From Bifidobacterium imperatoris (lineage in GTDB: Bacteria > Actinomycetota > Actinomycetes > Actinomycetales > Bifidobacteriaceae), in the NCBI RefSeq assembly GCF_002860405.1, contig NZ_NMWV01000007.1, positions 171 to 42,447 of the forward strand: a stretch of 42,277 nucleotides of DNA, written 5' to 3'. Under the pieces are notes generated by a model. The model saw only the letters and a program-made list of their open reading frames with translations, did not search any database and was not told the origin of the DNA. Each line of letters begins with the position of its first letter. Position 1 is the first letter of the stretch. Shown here piece after piece: positions 35,241 to 42,277 of the stretch. Position numbers and translations under genes: made by a program.

Positions 35241-36559
35241 ATGGTAACGAAGTCTGTGAAGCGCATCTTCGCTGCGGCACTGGCCGTCGCGACGATGACT
35301 GGCATGGCGGCCTGCGGCAACTCTACTGCGGCGATGAGGGTGCCAAGACTTCCGATGGCAAGACCATCATCAAGATTCAGACCTTCAACAACTTCGGCTA
35401 TGGCAAGGCCACCAACGAACGCCCGGGTGCAGACCTGTGGAGCAAGTACGAGAAGGAACATCCGAACATCAAAATTGAGGAAACGGTTGCATCCGGTTCC
35501 GACGATGCTCGTTCCGCCTTCAATACCGCAATCTCCTCCGGCGCAGATGCCTACGACATTTACGCCGTGGATATCGCTTGGATGCCTTCCATCCTCGCCA
35601 TGCCTGATTCCTTCATGGATTTGACCGACTACCTCAAGGGCAATGACTGGCTCGACTGGAAGGTTCAGGGTGCCAAGACCGCCGACGGTAAGACCATCGG
35701 CGCCGGCAACGACATCGGCCCGACCGCTCTGTGCTACCGTTCCGATTTGTTCGCCAAGGCCGGTCTGCCGACCGACCGTGACCAGGTCGCTCAGATGCTC
35801 GGTGGTGACAACGCCACTTGGGACAAGTACTTCGAGGTTGGCAAGCAGTACACCGAGAAGACCGGCCTGCCGTGGTATGACGCTATGGGCGGCATCTGGT
35901 CCACCATGAAGACTCAGCTCAAGGAAGCTTACGTCAAGCAGGACGGCACGGTTGTTGCCACCGGCGACAAGATCAAGAGCCTGTACGATCAGCTGACCGC
36001 CACCTCCGAAATGTCCGCTCATGTTTCTCAGTGGTCCGATGACTGGAACGCCATGTTCAAGGCCGACAACGGCTTCGCCACCATCATGTGCCCGGCATGG
36101 CTCGTCAACAACATCAAGGGCAACTCCGGCTCCGACTTCAAGGGCTGGGACATTGCTGACGTGACCCCTGGCGGCGGTTCCAACCAGGGTGGTTCCTGGC
36201 TCGTGGTGCCGAAGACCTCCAAGGTTCAAACCGAAGCCGCCAAGCTGGTTGCATGGCTGACTGCTCCTGAGCAGCAGGTTGCCACCTTCAAGGCCGCATC
36301 CAACTACCCGAGTTCCCCGAAGGCCATGAAGGACCCGGCCGTGGCCGACAAGACCGACGAGTTCCTGAACAATGCTCCTACCGGCAAGATCTTCGCTGAC
36401 CGTGCCAACGCCGTCAAGATCGTTCCGTACACCGGCGCACAGTACTACGACATCGACTCCAAGTTCGGTGATGCACTGGGCCGTGTGGACGTGACCAAGG
36501 AGCAGACTCCTGCTCAGGCCTGGAAGCAGTACGTGGCAGACGTCAAGGCCCTGTCCTGA
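35241..36559 (+). pseudogene. ABC sugar transporter binding lipoprotein, frameshifted (locus B)
   Basis: The gene starts at ATG 35241 after AAAGGAG. It encodes a signal peptide and lipobox (GMAAC, Cys25) in one frame. From about 35333 the protein continues in another frame (DEGAKTSDGKTIIKIQTFNN and onward) to a stop at 36557-36559. Adding one nucleotide near 35333 would restore a continuous 439-residue binding protein, the normal length. The downstream part contains typical features such as NDIGPTALCYRSDLFAKAGL and NQGGSWLVVPKTS. Either the gene is truly inactivated or the read has a 1-nt error. Both permease genes and the GH1 gene downstream are intact. Confidence 0.85.
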
Positions 36560-36582
36560 CAATTCATAACTAATCAGCAGTA

Positions 36583-36616
36583 AAGGTGCCGGGTGGGCAA
36601 TTCCAGCCGGCACCTT
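36583..36616 (+). other. intercistronic hairpin, locus B
   Basis: AAGGTGCCGG (36583-36592) pairs with CCGGCACCTT (36607-36616), followed by ctatgtg. It sits between binding protein and permease genes, in the same place as the hairpin of locus A at 27310-27350. Confidence 0.65.
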
Positions 36617-36645
36617 CTATGTGGGGATTCGTCAAAGGAGACATC

Positions 36646-37740
36646 ATGGCAGCGAAAAACGCGCAGCCTAATAAATCATGGCGGAGCAAGCTTGGTAACT
36701 TCGAATGGAAAGCTTCGCCGTACATCTACATCGCACCATTCTTCATTCTGTTCCTGATCGTCGGGCTCTTCCCGCTGATCTACACCGTGGTTATCGCCAC
36801 CCGTTCTTACAACACTCTGACCGGTGACGCCGGTCTTGCCGTGTGCGGCGCAACCTGCAATAGCACCACGCCATCCTGGTATGGCAACTTCCTGTGGGTG
36901 CTGCATCAGCCCGCCTTCTATGTGGCACTGCGCAACTCGTTCAGCATCTTCCTGCTGAGCTCCGTGCCGCAGATTATCATCGCCCTGTGGCTCGCATGGA
37001 TTCTTGATGGCAACCTCAGAGCCAAGACCTTCTGGCGCATGGGTGTGCTGCTTCCTTACGTGGTTGCACCTTCCGCCGCAGGTATCATCTTCTCCCAGAT
37101 CTTCTCCGACAAGATGGGTGCCATCAACGTGCTGTTGCAGCAGGTCGGACTACAGCCCATCATGTGGCACGGCAGCACCATCTGGTCGCATATCGCCATC
37201 GCCACCATTGTGAACTGGCGTTGGATCGGCTACAACACCCTGATTCTTCTGGCCGCCATGCAGGCCATTCCGCGTGACGTGCTGGAAGCCGCAGTCGTGG
37301 ATGGCGCCGGCAAGTGGCGCACCTTCCGCTCCATTACTCTTCCGATGCTGAAGCCCACCCTGATCTTCGTTATCATCACCTCCACCATCGGTGGTCTGCA
37401 GATCTTCGATGAGCCGCAGCTGTTCCACAACGGCGCAAGCTCCGGCGGTGGTCCGAACAATCAGTACCTGACCGTCAGCCTCTACCTCTACAAGCTTGGC
37501 TTCGTGAACGTGACCCCTGGTCAGCCGAACCTCGGCCGTGCAGCCGCAGTGGCTTGGTTGCTGTTCCTTATCATCGTGGCCATCGCACTGTTGAACTTCT
37601 ACCTGACCCAGCGCATGGCTACCGGTGGCCAGAAGAACGACAAGAAGGCTCAGAAGCTTTCCGCAGAACGCAACGAGGCAGAACGTCAGCGCGCCATTCG
37701 CTCTGGTGCCAACGCTCGTGCTGCCGCAGGAATCGAGTAA
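36646..37740 (+). CDS. ABC sugar transporter permease 1 (locus B)
   Basis: This 364-aa MalF-type permease has six helices from YIYIAPFFILFLIVGLFPLI onward and the EAA loop EAAVVDGAGKWRTF. The protein is longer than its locus A counterpart. A Cys-containing external loop (AVCGATCNSTTPSW) lies after the first helix, and the C-terminal tail is basic and charged. ATG 36646 is preceded by AAAGGAG; an in-frame ATG at 36586 overlaps the hairpin and is less likely. The next gene starts 10 nt after its stop. Confidence 0.9.
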   Translation: MAAKNAQPNKSWRSKLGNFEWKASPYIYIAPFFILFLIVGLFPLIYTVVIATRSYNTLTGDAGLAVCGATCNSTTPSWYGNFLWVLHQPAFYVALRNSFSIFLLSSVPQIIIALWLAWILDGNLRAKTFWRMGVLLPYVVAPSAAGIIFSQIFSDKMGAINVLLQQVGLQPIMWHGSTIWSHIAIATIVNWRWIGYNTLILLAAMQAIPRDVLEAAVVDGAGKWRTFRSITLPMLKPTLIFVIITSTIGGLQIFDEPQLFHNGASSGGGPNNQYLTVSLYLYKLGFVNVTPGQPNLGRAAAVAWLLFLIIVAIALLNFYLTQRMATGGQKNDKKAQKLSAERNEAERQRAIRSGANARAAAGIE

Positions 37741-37750
37741 GGGAATCATC

Positions 37751-38689
37751 ATGGGTAAAGAATCAACTGCAAACGAACTCGGCACCCCCGCTCTCGAACA
37801 GGTATATGGCAAGGGTGTTGCCCACTCCGCCTCGCGTCAGCGCAAGGCTCGTCTGGGATTGACCTCCGAAGGCCGCAAACCAGGCTGGGCCAGCTATCTG
37901 GTCCTTGTCATCACCCTGCTGGTATTCGTGTTCCCGCTGTATTATGCGATCTCCATCGCCTCGCAGGATACGCCAAGCAACCAGTACGGTGTACAGGCCC
38001 TGATTCCAGGCGGTTCGCTATTGCGCAACCTCAGTCGAGCATTTGCCGAACTGAAGTTCTGGCAGGCTCTCGGCGGTACCTTTACCGTGTCCACCGTGGT
38101 CTCCATCTCCACCGTGTTCTTCAGCACTTTGGCCGGCTATTCCTTCGCCAAGCTGCGTTTCCGCGGTCGCAACATGCTGCTGACCTGTGTGGTGGCCACC
38201 ATGACCATTCCGCAGCAGCTCAGCGTTGTTCCGTTGTACATCATGGCCAACAAGGCTGGTCTGTATGGCAATCTGCTCGCCGTCATCATCCCTGGTCTGG
38301 TCAGCGCATTCGGTGTGTTCTGGATGACGCAATATCTTTCTGACGCATTGCCGTACGAGCTGATTGAGGCCGCGCGTGTCGATGGCTGCTCCATGTTCCG
38401 CACGTTCCTCTCCGTCGGCCTGCCAGCCGCCAAGCCGGCAGCCTCCATGCTGTTCCTCTTTACCTTCATCGGTCAATGGACCAACTACTTCTGGCCTATG
38501 CTGGTGCTCGGTTCCAACAAGAACAGCATGCTCACTGTTGCTGCCTCCGCCCTGAAGGGTGCACACTTCACGGACTACACCATCGTGATGTCCGGCGTGC
38601 TGCTCACCACCTTCCCGCTAGTCCTGCTGTTCTTCTTCGCAGGCAAGCAGCTGGTCTCCGGCATTATGGCAGGTGCCGTCAAGGGCTGA
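37751..38689 (+). CDS. ABC sugar transporter permease 2 (locus B)
   Basis: This 312-aa MalG-type permease has an N-terminal cytoplasmic tail of about 45 residues, then six helices from YLVLVITLLVFVFPLYYAIS. The EAA loop is EAARVDGCSMFRTF and the C-terminus is VSGIMAGAVKG. ATG 37751 follows the first permease stop by 10 nt, with AAGGGA as SD. As in locus A, no ATPase gene is adjacent. Confidence 0.9.
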   Translation: MGKESTANELGTPALEQVYGKGVAHSASRQRKARLGLTSEGRKPGWASYLVLVITLLVFVFPLYYAISIASQDTPSNQYGVQALIPGGSLLRNLSRAFAELKFWQALGGTFTVSTVVSISTVFFSTLAGYSFAKLRFRGRNMLLTCVVATMTIPQQLSVVPLYIMANKAGLYGNLLAVIIPGLVSAFGVFWMTQYLSDALPYELIEAARVDGCSMFRTFLSVGLPAAKPAASMLFLFTFIGQWTNYFWPMLVLGSNKNSMLTVAASALKGAHFTDYTIVMSGVLLTTFPLVLLFFFAGKQLVSGIMAGAVKG

Positions 38690-38730
38690 TATCGGCCCCC
38701 GTACTATACGTCTCTGTCTCTCCTTCTGAC

Positions 38731-38777
38731 GGTTGCTGGTTTCCCGCTTCGGCAGGAAACCAGCAACCTCCCCCCCC
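38731..38777 (+). other. intercistronic hairpin plus C8 tract before the second GH1 gene
   Basis: GGTTGCTGGTTTCC (38731-38744) pairs perfectly with GGAAACCAGCAACC (38755-38768). A run of eight C follows at 38770-38777. There is no U-tract, so this is more likely an mRNA-stability or processing site than a terminator. Confidence 0.6.
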
Positions 38778-38848
38778 CTTGTAAGCCTTTTCTATTTCTT
38801 TCGCTCTGTTCTTTGCTCATTACAAGACCTCGATACTGAGGAGTTTTC

Positions 38849-40231
38849 ATGACTTTTGCATTCCCGAACGATTTCACATGGGGCACCGCCACCGCCTCCT
38901 ATCAAGTGGAAGGTGCCGCCCATGAAGGCGGACGCACTGATTCCATCTGGGATACGTTCTGCGCCAAGCCCGGCACCATTGCGGACGGTACATCCGGCGA
39001 GAAAGCGTGCGACCAGTACCACCGTTACATGGAAGACATCGACATCATGAAACGCATCGGCGTAGGCGCCTATCGTTTTTCAGTGTCCTGGACCCGCATC
39101 TTCCCTGAATTCGATGGCCCGGTCAATCAGGAAGGCCTTGACTATTACCTGCGTTTGCTGGATGCCCTGCGTGAGGCCGGCATCAAGCCAGTGTGCACAA
39201 TGTACCACTGGGATTTGCCGCAGTACCTGGAAGATCGTGGTGGCTGGCCGAACCGCGATACTGCAAAGCGCTACGCCGACTATGCAAGAACCTTGGCTCA
39301 GGCATTTGGCGATCGCGTAGACACTTGGACCACGCTCAACGAGCCGTGGTGCACCGCCTACCTTGGCTATGGCAATGGTGTGCATGCGCCAGGCATTAAG
39401 GATTACGCCAAGGCATTGGAAGCCGTGCACCATCTGAACCTTGCGCACGGCTTGGGCATTCAGGCCATCCGCTCCGTGTTGGGCGACGATGCGCGTATGT
39501 CCGTCACACTGAATCCAGCGGTCAACATCGCCGAAACCGATGCGCCTGAGGACCTGCTGGCCAAGCAGCGCGCTGATTTGATTAACAATGAGGTGTTCTA
39601 TGGGCCGATGCTGCAGGGGCGTTATGATTCCGGCATCTTCGATGTGACTCGTGACATTACCGATTGGTCCTTTGTCAAGGATGGCGATATGGAAGAAATC
39701 CATCAGCCGCTTGATGTGCTGGGCCTGAACTATTACTCCACCACGCACGTGCGCCATGCCGCGCCCGGCACTGTGAATAACGGTCCAGTGCCGGCTCAGG
39801 ATATCGTTGAGTCCCTGCCGCCTGCAGGCGCATTGACCGCAATGGGTTGGAATCAGGAGCCTCAGGGTTTGACCGGTCTGCTTACCGAGTTGAGCACACG
39901 TTTCCCGGATCTGCCGTTGATGGTCACCGAAAACGGTTCCGCTTGGGATGATGTGGTCACCGAAGATGCCGCAGCTCCTGGTGGCAAGATTGTTCACGAT
40001 CCGCAGCGTGTCAACTACATGAATCAGCATATTCAGGCGGTTGCCGACGCTCTCGAAGCTGGGGCCAACGTAACCGGCTACTATGCATGGTCGCTGTTGG
40101 ACAACTTCGAATGGGCTCTGGGTCTGAGCAAGCGCTTCGGCATTATTCGTGTGGATTACGACACTGAAGAGCGCATTTGGAAGGATTCAGCATTGCGATT
40201 CAGGGATATCGTTCGAGCGAACGCCATCTAG
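38849..40231 (+). CDS. beta-glucosidase, GH1 (locus B)
   Basis: This 460-aa GH1 enzyme begins MTFAFPNDFTWGTATASYQV. The acid/base is Glu165 in TLNEPW and the nucleophile is Glu361 in VTENGS. It is cytoplasmic, without signal peptide. It is collinear with the locus A enzyme up to residue about 308, where it lacks 7 residues of a loop, and it shares the C-terminal IRVDYDT segment. This suggests an internal duplication followed by divergence, perhaps for different aglycones or chain lengths. GAGGAG precedes ATG 38849. The gene ends 20 nt before a double-hairpin repeat. Confidence 0.94.
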   Translation: MTFAFPNDFTWGTATASYQVEGAAHEGGRTDSIWDTFCAKPGTIADGTSGEKACDQYHRYMEDIDIMKRIGVGAYRFSVSWTRIFPEFDGPVNQEGLDYYLRLLDALREAGIKPVCTMYHWDLPQYLEDRGGWPNRDTAKRYADYARTLAQAFGDRVDTWTTLNEPWCTAYLGYGNGVHAPGIKDYAKALEAVHHLNLAHGLGIQAIRSVLGDDARMSVTLNPAVNIAETDAPEDLLAKQRADLINNEVFYGPMLQGRYDSGIFDVTRDITDWSFVKDGDMEEIHQPLDVLGLNYYSTTHVRHAAPGTVNNGPVPAQDIVESLPPAGALTAMGWNQEPQGLTGLLTELSTRFPDLPLMVTENGSAWDDVVTEDAAAPGGKIVHDPQRVNYMNQHIQAVADALEAGANVTGYYAWSLLDNFEWALGLSKRFGIIRVDYDTEERIWKDSALRFRDIVRANAI

Positions 40232-40251
40232 GGTCGCGGAGAATCATTCTC

Positions 40252-40370
40252 AAACGCCCGCGCAGTTACTGCCTGTTTGGTCACCAATACAGGCAGTAAC
40301 TGCGCGGGCGTTTCGTCAAGACGCGCACATACTGCCTGTTCCCGTCCCGATACAGGCAGTAACTGCGCGG
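40252..40370. repeat. double-hairpin repeat, copy 2
   Basis: The first hairpin has perfect 25-nt arms (40252-40276 and 40289-40313) with a 12-nt loop, itself nearly self-complementary (TTGGT/ACCAA). The second (about 40324-40370) repeats ACTGCCTG and CAGGCAGTAACTGCGCGG. It fits exactly between the GH1 stop and the stop codon of the convergent aldehyde dehydrogenase, so it can end transcription from both sides. Just upstream (40236-40256), CGGAGAATCATTCTCAAACG resembles an end of the other palindromic element. Confidence 0.85.
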
Positions 40371-41849
40371 TCAGCTATTGAACCAGCCCGACTTCTCCGG
40401 ACTCATCTTGAGATTGATCTGCTTCAGTACCGTGTATTCCTTAAGGCCATCAAGACCGCCATCCACTGTGGTACCGCTTTGCTTATGCGGGCTTACCGGC
40501 ACGCCTGGCGTCTCATCCATATACGTGTTCGCCCACATTATGCCGGTGTTCACATTGGTGCACACCCGCAGCGCGCGCCCCATATCGCGTGTGAACACAC
40601 CGCCAGCGAGACCGTAACTGGTGCTGTTGGCAAGACGAACCGCCTCGGCTTCGTCACTGAAAGTCTGCACGGTGAGCACCGGCCCGAAAATCTCCTCACT
40701 GACTACGCGCATATGCTCATTGCAGTTCACCAATACGGTCGGCTCGATGAAATAGCCCTTTGCAAAGTCGCCCTTGGTGATGCGATGCCCGCCGATCAAT
40801 ACCTTGGCACCTTCTGCCTTACCGATTTCAATGTATTCCAGTACATGCTCCATATGACGTTTGGACACCATCGGGCCAAATTCCGTATCCTCGTCGAGCG
40901 GCATGCCAATGCGTATCTTCGGAATCCGCTCTTCAAGCATATGCATGACCTGTTCATAGATGGTGCTCTGCACTAGCAGTCGGGAACCGGCGATGCATAC
41001 CTGGCCTTGGCTCAAGAAAATACCGAACATCAGCCGGTCAACCGCCACATCCAGATCGGCATCATCGAAGATAATGAACGGCGACTTACCGCCGAGCTCC
41101 ATAGCATAACGCTTCACGCTGGTCGAGGATTTCGCAATGATATCCTTGCCGGTTGCGGTGCCACCGGTGAAGGTAATTTTGGCCACGTCCTCACTTTGAG
41201 CCAGTGCCGAGCCGACTTCCGAACCAGAGCCGAGCACCATGTTCACACTGCCGGCGGGGAAGCCTGCCTCTTCCATAGCCTCCACCATCATCGCGGTTGA
41301 AACCGGTGTGAGCGAAGACGGTTTAATCACCACCGTATTGCCAGCGGCCAATGCTGGAGCCATACCGGCAGCCAACGTGCCCATTGAATAATTCCAGGGA
41401 GCCACCACCGCGCACACGCCAAGCGGTTCGCGTACGGTCACGGTCAGCATATCGACATTTTCCGCGGAAGCTGCGCCTTGCAATTCGTGTACGAGCGAAG
41501 CGTAATAACGGAAAGCACCGCTCGCAGCATAAACATCGTCGTACCTGGTTTCCTTATAAACCCTTCCCATGCTATTGGTTTCGGCAAGAGCGAGTTCCTC
41601 GGCTCTCGCTTCGATCAGATCGGCGGCTTTATTGAGTAGTTCCGCGCGTTCGTCTGCCGTGAGATGGCGCCACAGTGAGCCGGGCTTGAATGCTTGTTTG
41701 GCTGCTGCGACTGCCATGTTCACATCTTCGGCTGTGCCGCGCGTGGCTTGTGCGAATGTGCTGCCATTGGCAGGGTTGATGATTTCCGTGACTTTGCCGG
41801 ACGCAGATTCAACCCAATGTCCGTTAATGTACATATTGATCGTGCGCAT
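40371..41849 (-). CDS. aldehyde dehydrogenase (NAD(P)+-dependent)
   Basis: This 492-aa enzyme of the ALDH superfamily oxidises an aldehyde to the acid. Catalytic residues are visible: Asn153 (PWNYS), Lys176, the FTGGTATG loop at 227-234, general base Glu251 (ELGGKSP) and nucleophile Cys285 (GQVCIAG). The closest look is to betaine-aldehyde/medium-chain aldehyde dehydrogenases; the substrate is unknown. It is unusual for bifidobacteria, which mostly rely on the bifunctional AdhE for aldehydes. AAAGGAG precedes the start (ATG at 41849-41847). The right-hand IS end lies about 50 bp upstream, so the native promoter may be displaced. Its stop codon touches the double-hairpin repeat. Confidence 0.92.
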   Translation of the reverse strand: MRTINMYINGHWVESASGKVTEIINPANGSTFAQATRGTAEDVNMAVAAAKQAFKPGSLWRHLTADERAELLNKAADLIEARAEELALAETNSMGRVYKETRYDDVYAASGAFRYYASLVHELQGAASAENVDMLTVTVREPLGVCAVVAPWNYSMGTLAAGMAPALAAGNTVVIKPSSLTPVSTAMMVEAMEEAGFPAGSVNMVLGSGSEVGSALAQSEDVAKITFTGGTATGKDIIAKSSTSVKRYAMELGGKSPFIIFDDADLDVAVDRLMFGIFLSQGQVCIAGSRLLVQSTIYEQVMHMLEERIPKIRIGMPLDEDTEFGPMVSKRHMEHVLEYIEIGKAEGAKVLIGGHRITKGDFAKGYFIEPTVLVNCNEHMRVVSEEIFGPVLTVQTFSDEAEAVRLANSTSYGLAGGVFTRDMGRALRVCTNVNTGIMWANTYMDETPGVPVSPHKQSGTTVDGGLDGLKEYTVLKQINLKMSPEKSGWFNS

Positions 41850-41904
41850 TATGTACTCCTTTATTAATTATTAATGAGAACTGTTGTTTTTCTTCGCAAT
41901 CGAC

Positions 41905-41962
41905 GTGCCTCACGTTTTTTGAGCGCGTAGGGTGTGGTGGTGCCTCATCGGGAATGAGCGCG
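41905..41962. repeat. tandem 8-7-8 motifs at the IS end
   Basis: GTGCCTCA-N7-TGAGCGCG occurs at 41905-41927 and again at 41940-41962, with identical spacing, 35 bp apart. The same pair is present in the left copy at 296-318 and 331-353. These are likely transposase-binding sites in the terminal region. Confidence 0.65.
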
Positions 41963-42009
41963 AACGGTATCGGTCCTGTTTGGCTTGTCTTATGGAAGAC
42001 AGGATCAGC

Positions 42010-42277
42010 ATGGCGACGAAGCGGCAGGTCACCCTGAGATTCAGGGATGAATACATGAAGGCGTCGAAGAAGGACAAGGGACGCATCCTCGATGAGATGT
42101 GCTCCGTGCTGGGAATCGGCAGGAGCACCGCGAGACGCAGACTCACGGAAGCCGGGCGCGGCAGGCCGTCGATGTCGCCCGCGGAGCGGCCGAAGCGGTA
42201 TTCGGAGCAGTCGCGCGAGCTGCTGGTCCAGGGGTGGCTGATGATGGATGCGCCGTGCGCGAAGTACCTCAAGGCGA
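42010..42277 (+). CDS. transposase, N-terminal part (runs off the window)
   Basis: The first 89 residues are visible, beginning MATKRQVTLRFRDEYMKASK, with an HTH-like GIGRSTARRRLTEAG and then LLVQGWLMMDAPCAKYL. The sequence equals the left copy except for Gly in place of Val. ATG 42010 has AGGA upstream; an in-frame ATG at 41992 is possible. The catalytic domain is outside the window, so family assignment stays tentative. Confidence 0.7.
   Translation, partial: MATKRQVTLRFRDEYMKASKKDKGRILDEMCSVLGIGRSTARRRLTEAGRGRPSMSPAERPKRYSEQSRELLVQGWLMMDAPCAKYLKA

Larger units (their letters stand above)
41899..42277 (+). mobile_element. IS fragment, right copy (5' end of element)
   Basis: 41899-42257 is the reverse complement of 1-359 with one mismatch (42233). 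The inner end is sharp at 41898/41899: ATCGACGTGCCTCACG is shared, while the flanks differ. The element continues beyond the window. Confidence 0.85.

Noticed and set aside
35241..36559. Programmed ribosomal frameshift in the locus B binding protein
   Set aside because: No slippery heptamer or downstream pseudoknot is visible at 35325-35340, and such a device is not known for this family; mutation or sequencing error is simpler.

Overview
The window looks like a chromosomal segment of a Bifidobacterium, possibly from the adolescentis/catenulatum side of the genus (species is inference). The basis is the EF-Tu, EF-G, S12 and IleRS sequences, the roughly 58-60% G+C coding style, CUT1 sugar ABC transporters without a local ATPase gene, many LacI-family regulators next to glycosidases, and a ribose/nucleoside module of the kind that feeds the bifid shunt. 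Both ends carry the same 359-bp IS fragment in opposite orientation, with one mismatch between copies. The two transposase genes start inside the window and read outward. Everything between (360-41898) is ordinary chromosome, including essential genes.

Layout: 360-997 is a long promoter/leader region with two strong hairpins. 998-5369 is the str cluster rpsL-rpsG-fusA plus tuf, ending in a good terminator. A zinc alcohol dehydrogenase (5603-6646) converges on a membrane protein gene (6824-7912, minus). The 177 bp between them are filled by a 166-bp palindromic repeat. Divergent from the membrane protein gene are an XRE regulator and a one-TM serine/threonine kinase (8040-10268). 10344-15198 is a nucleoside/ribose module: LacI regulator, nucleoside hydrolase, MFS transporter, ribokinase. 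It has three matching operator-like sites. A second copy of the palindromic repeat (15206-15367) separates it from a UvrA2-like protein, a MATE exporter, an AEC carrier and a second LacI regulator. A T-box riboswitch (about 21790-22066) precedes ileS, which encodes the eukaryote-like type of IleRS associated with natural mupirocin resistance.

25518-40231 is a two-part plant-oligosaccharide island. Locus A is binding lipoprotein, two permeases, a GH31 alpha-xylosidase of the YicI type and a GH1 beta-glucosidase. Locus B is a LacI regulator, a binding lipoprotein broken by a 1-nt frameshift, two permeases and a second GH1 beta-glucosidase. Both loci have a LacI-type operator just downstream of the promoter, strong hairpins between the binding-protein gene and the permeases, and the same double-hairpin repeat after the GH1 gene. 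Inferred function: import of short beta-glucosides, possibly xyloglucan fragments such as isoprimeverose, followed by cytoplasmic hydrolysis. An aldehyde dehydrogenase (40371-41849, minus) closes the region. Its start codon lies about 50 bp from the right-hand IS.

No rRNA, tRNA, CRISPR array, prophage or restriction system was seen. The most unusual content is non-coding: two families of palindromic repeats, the operator sets and the inverted IS pair.
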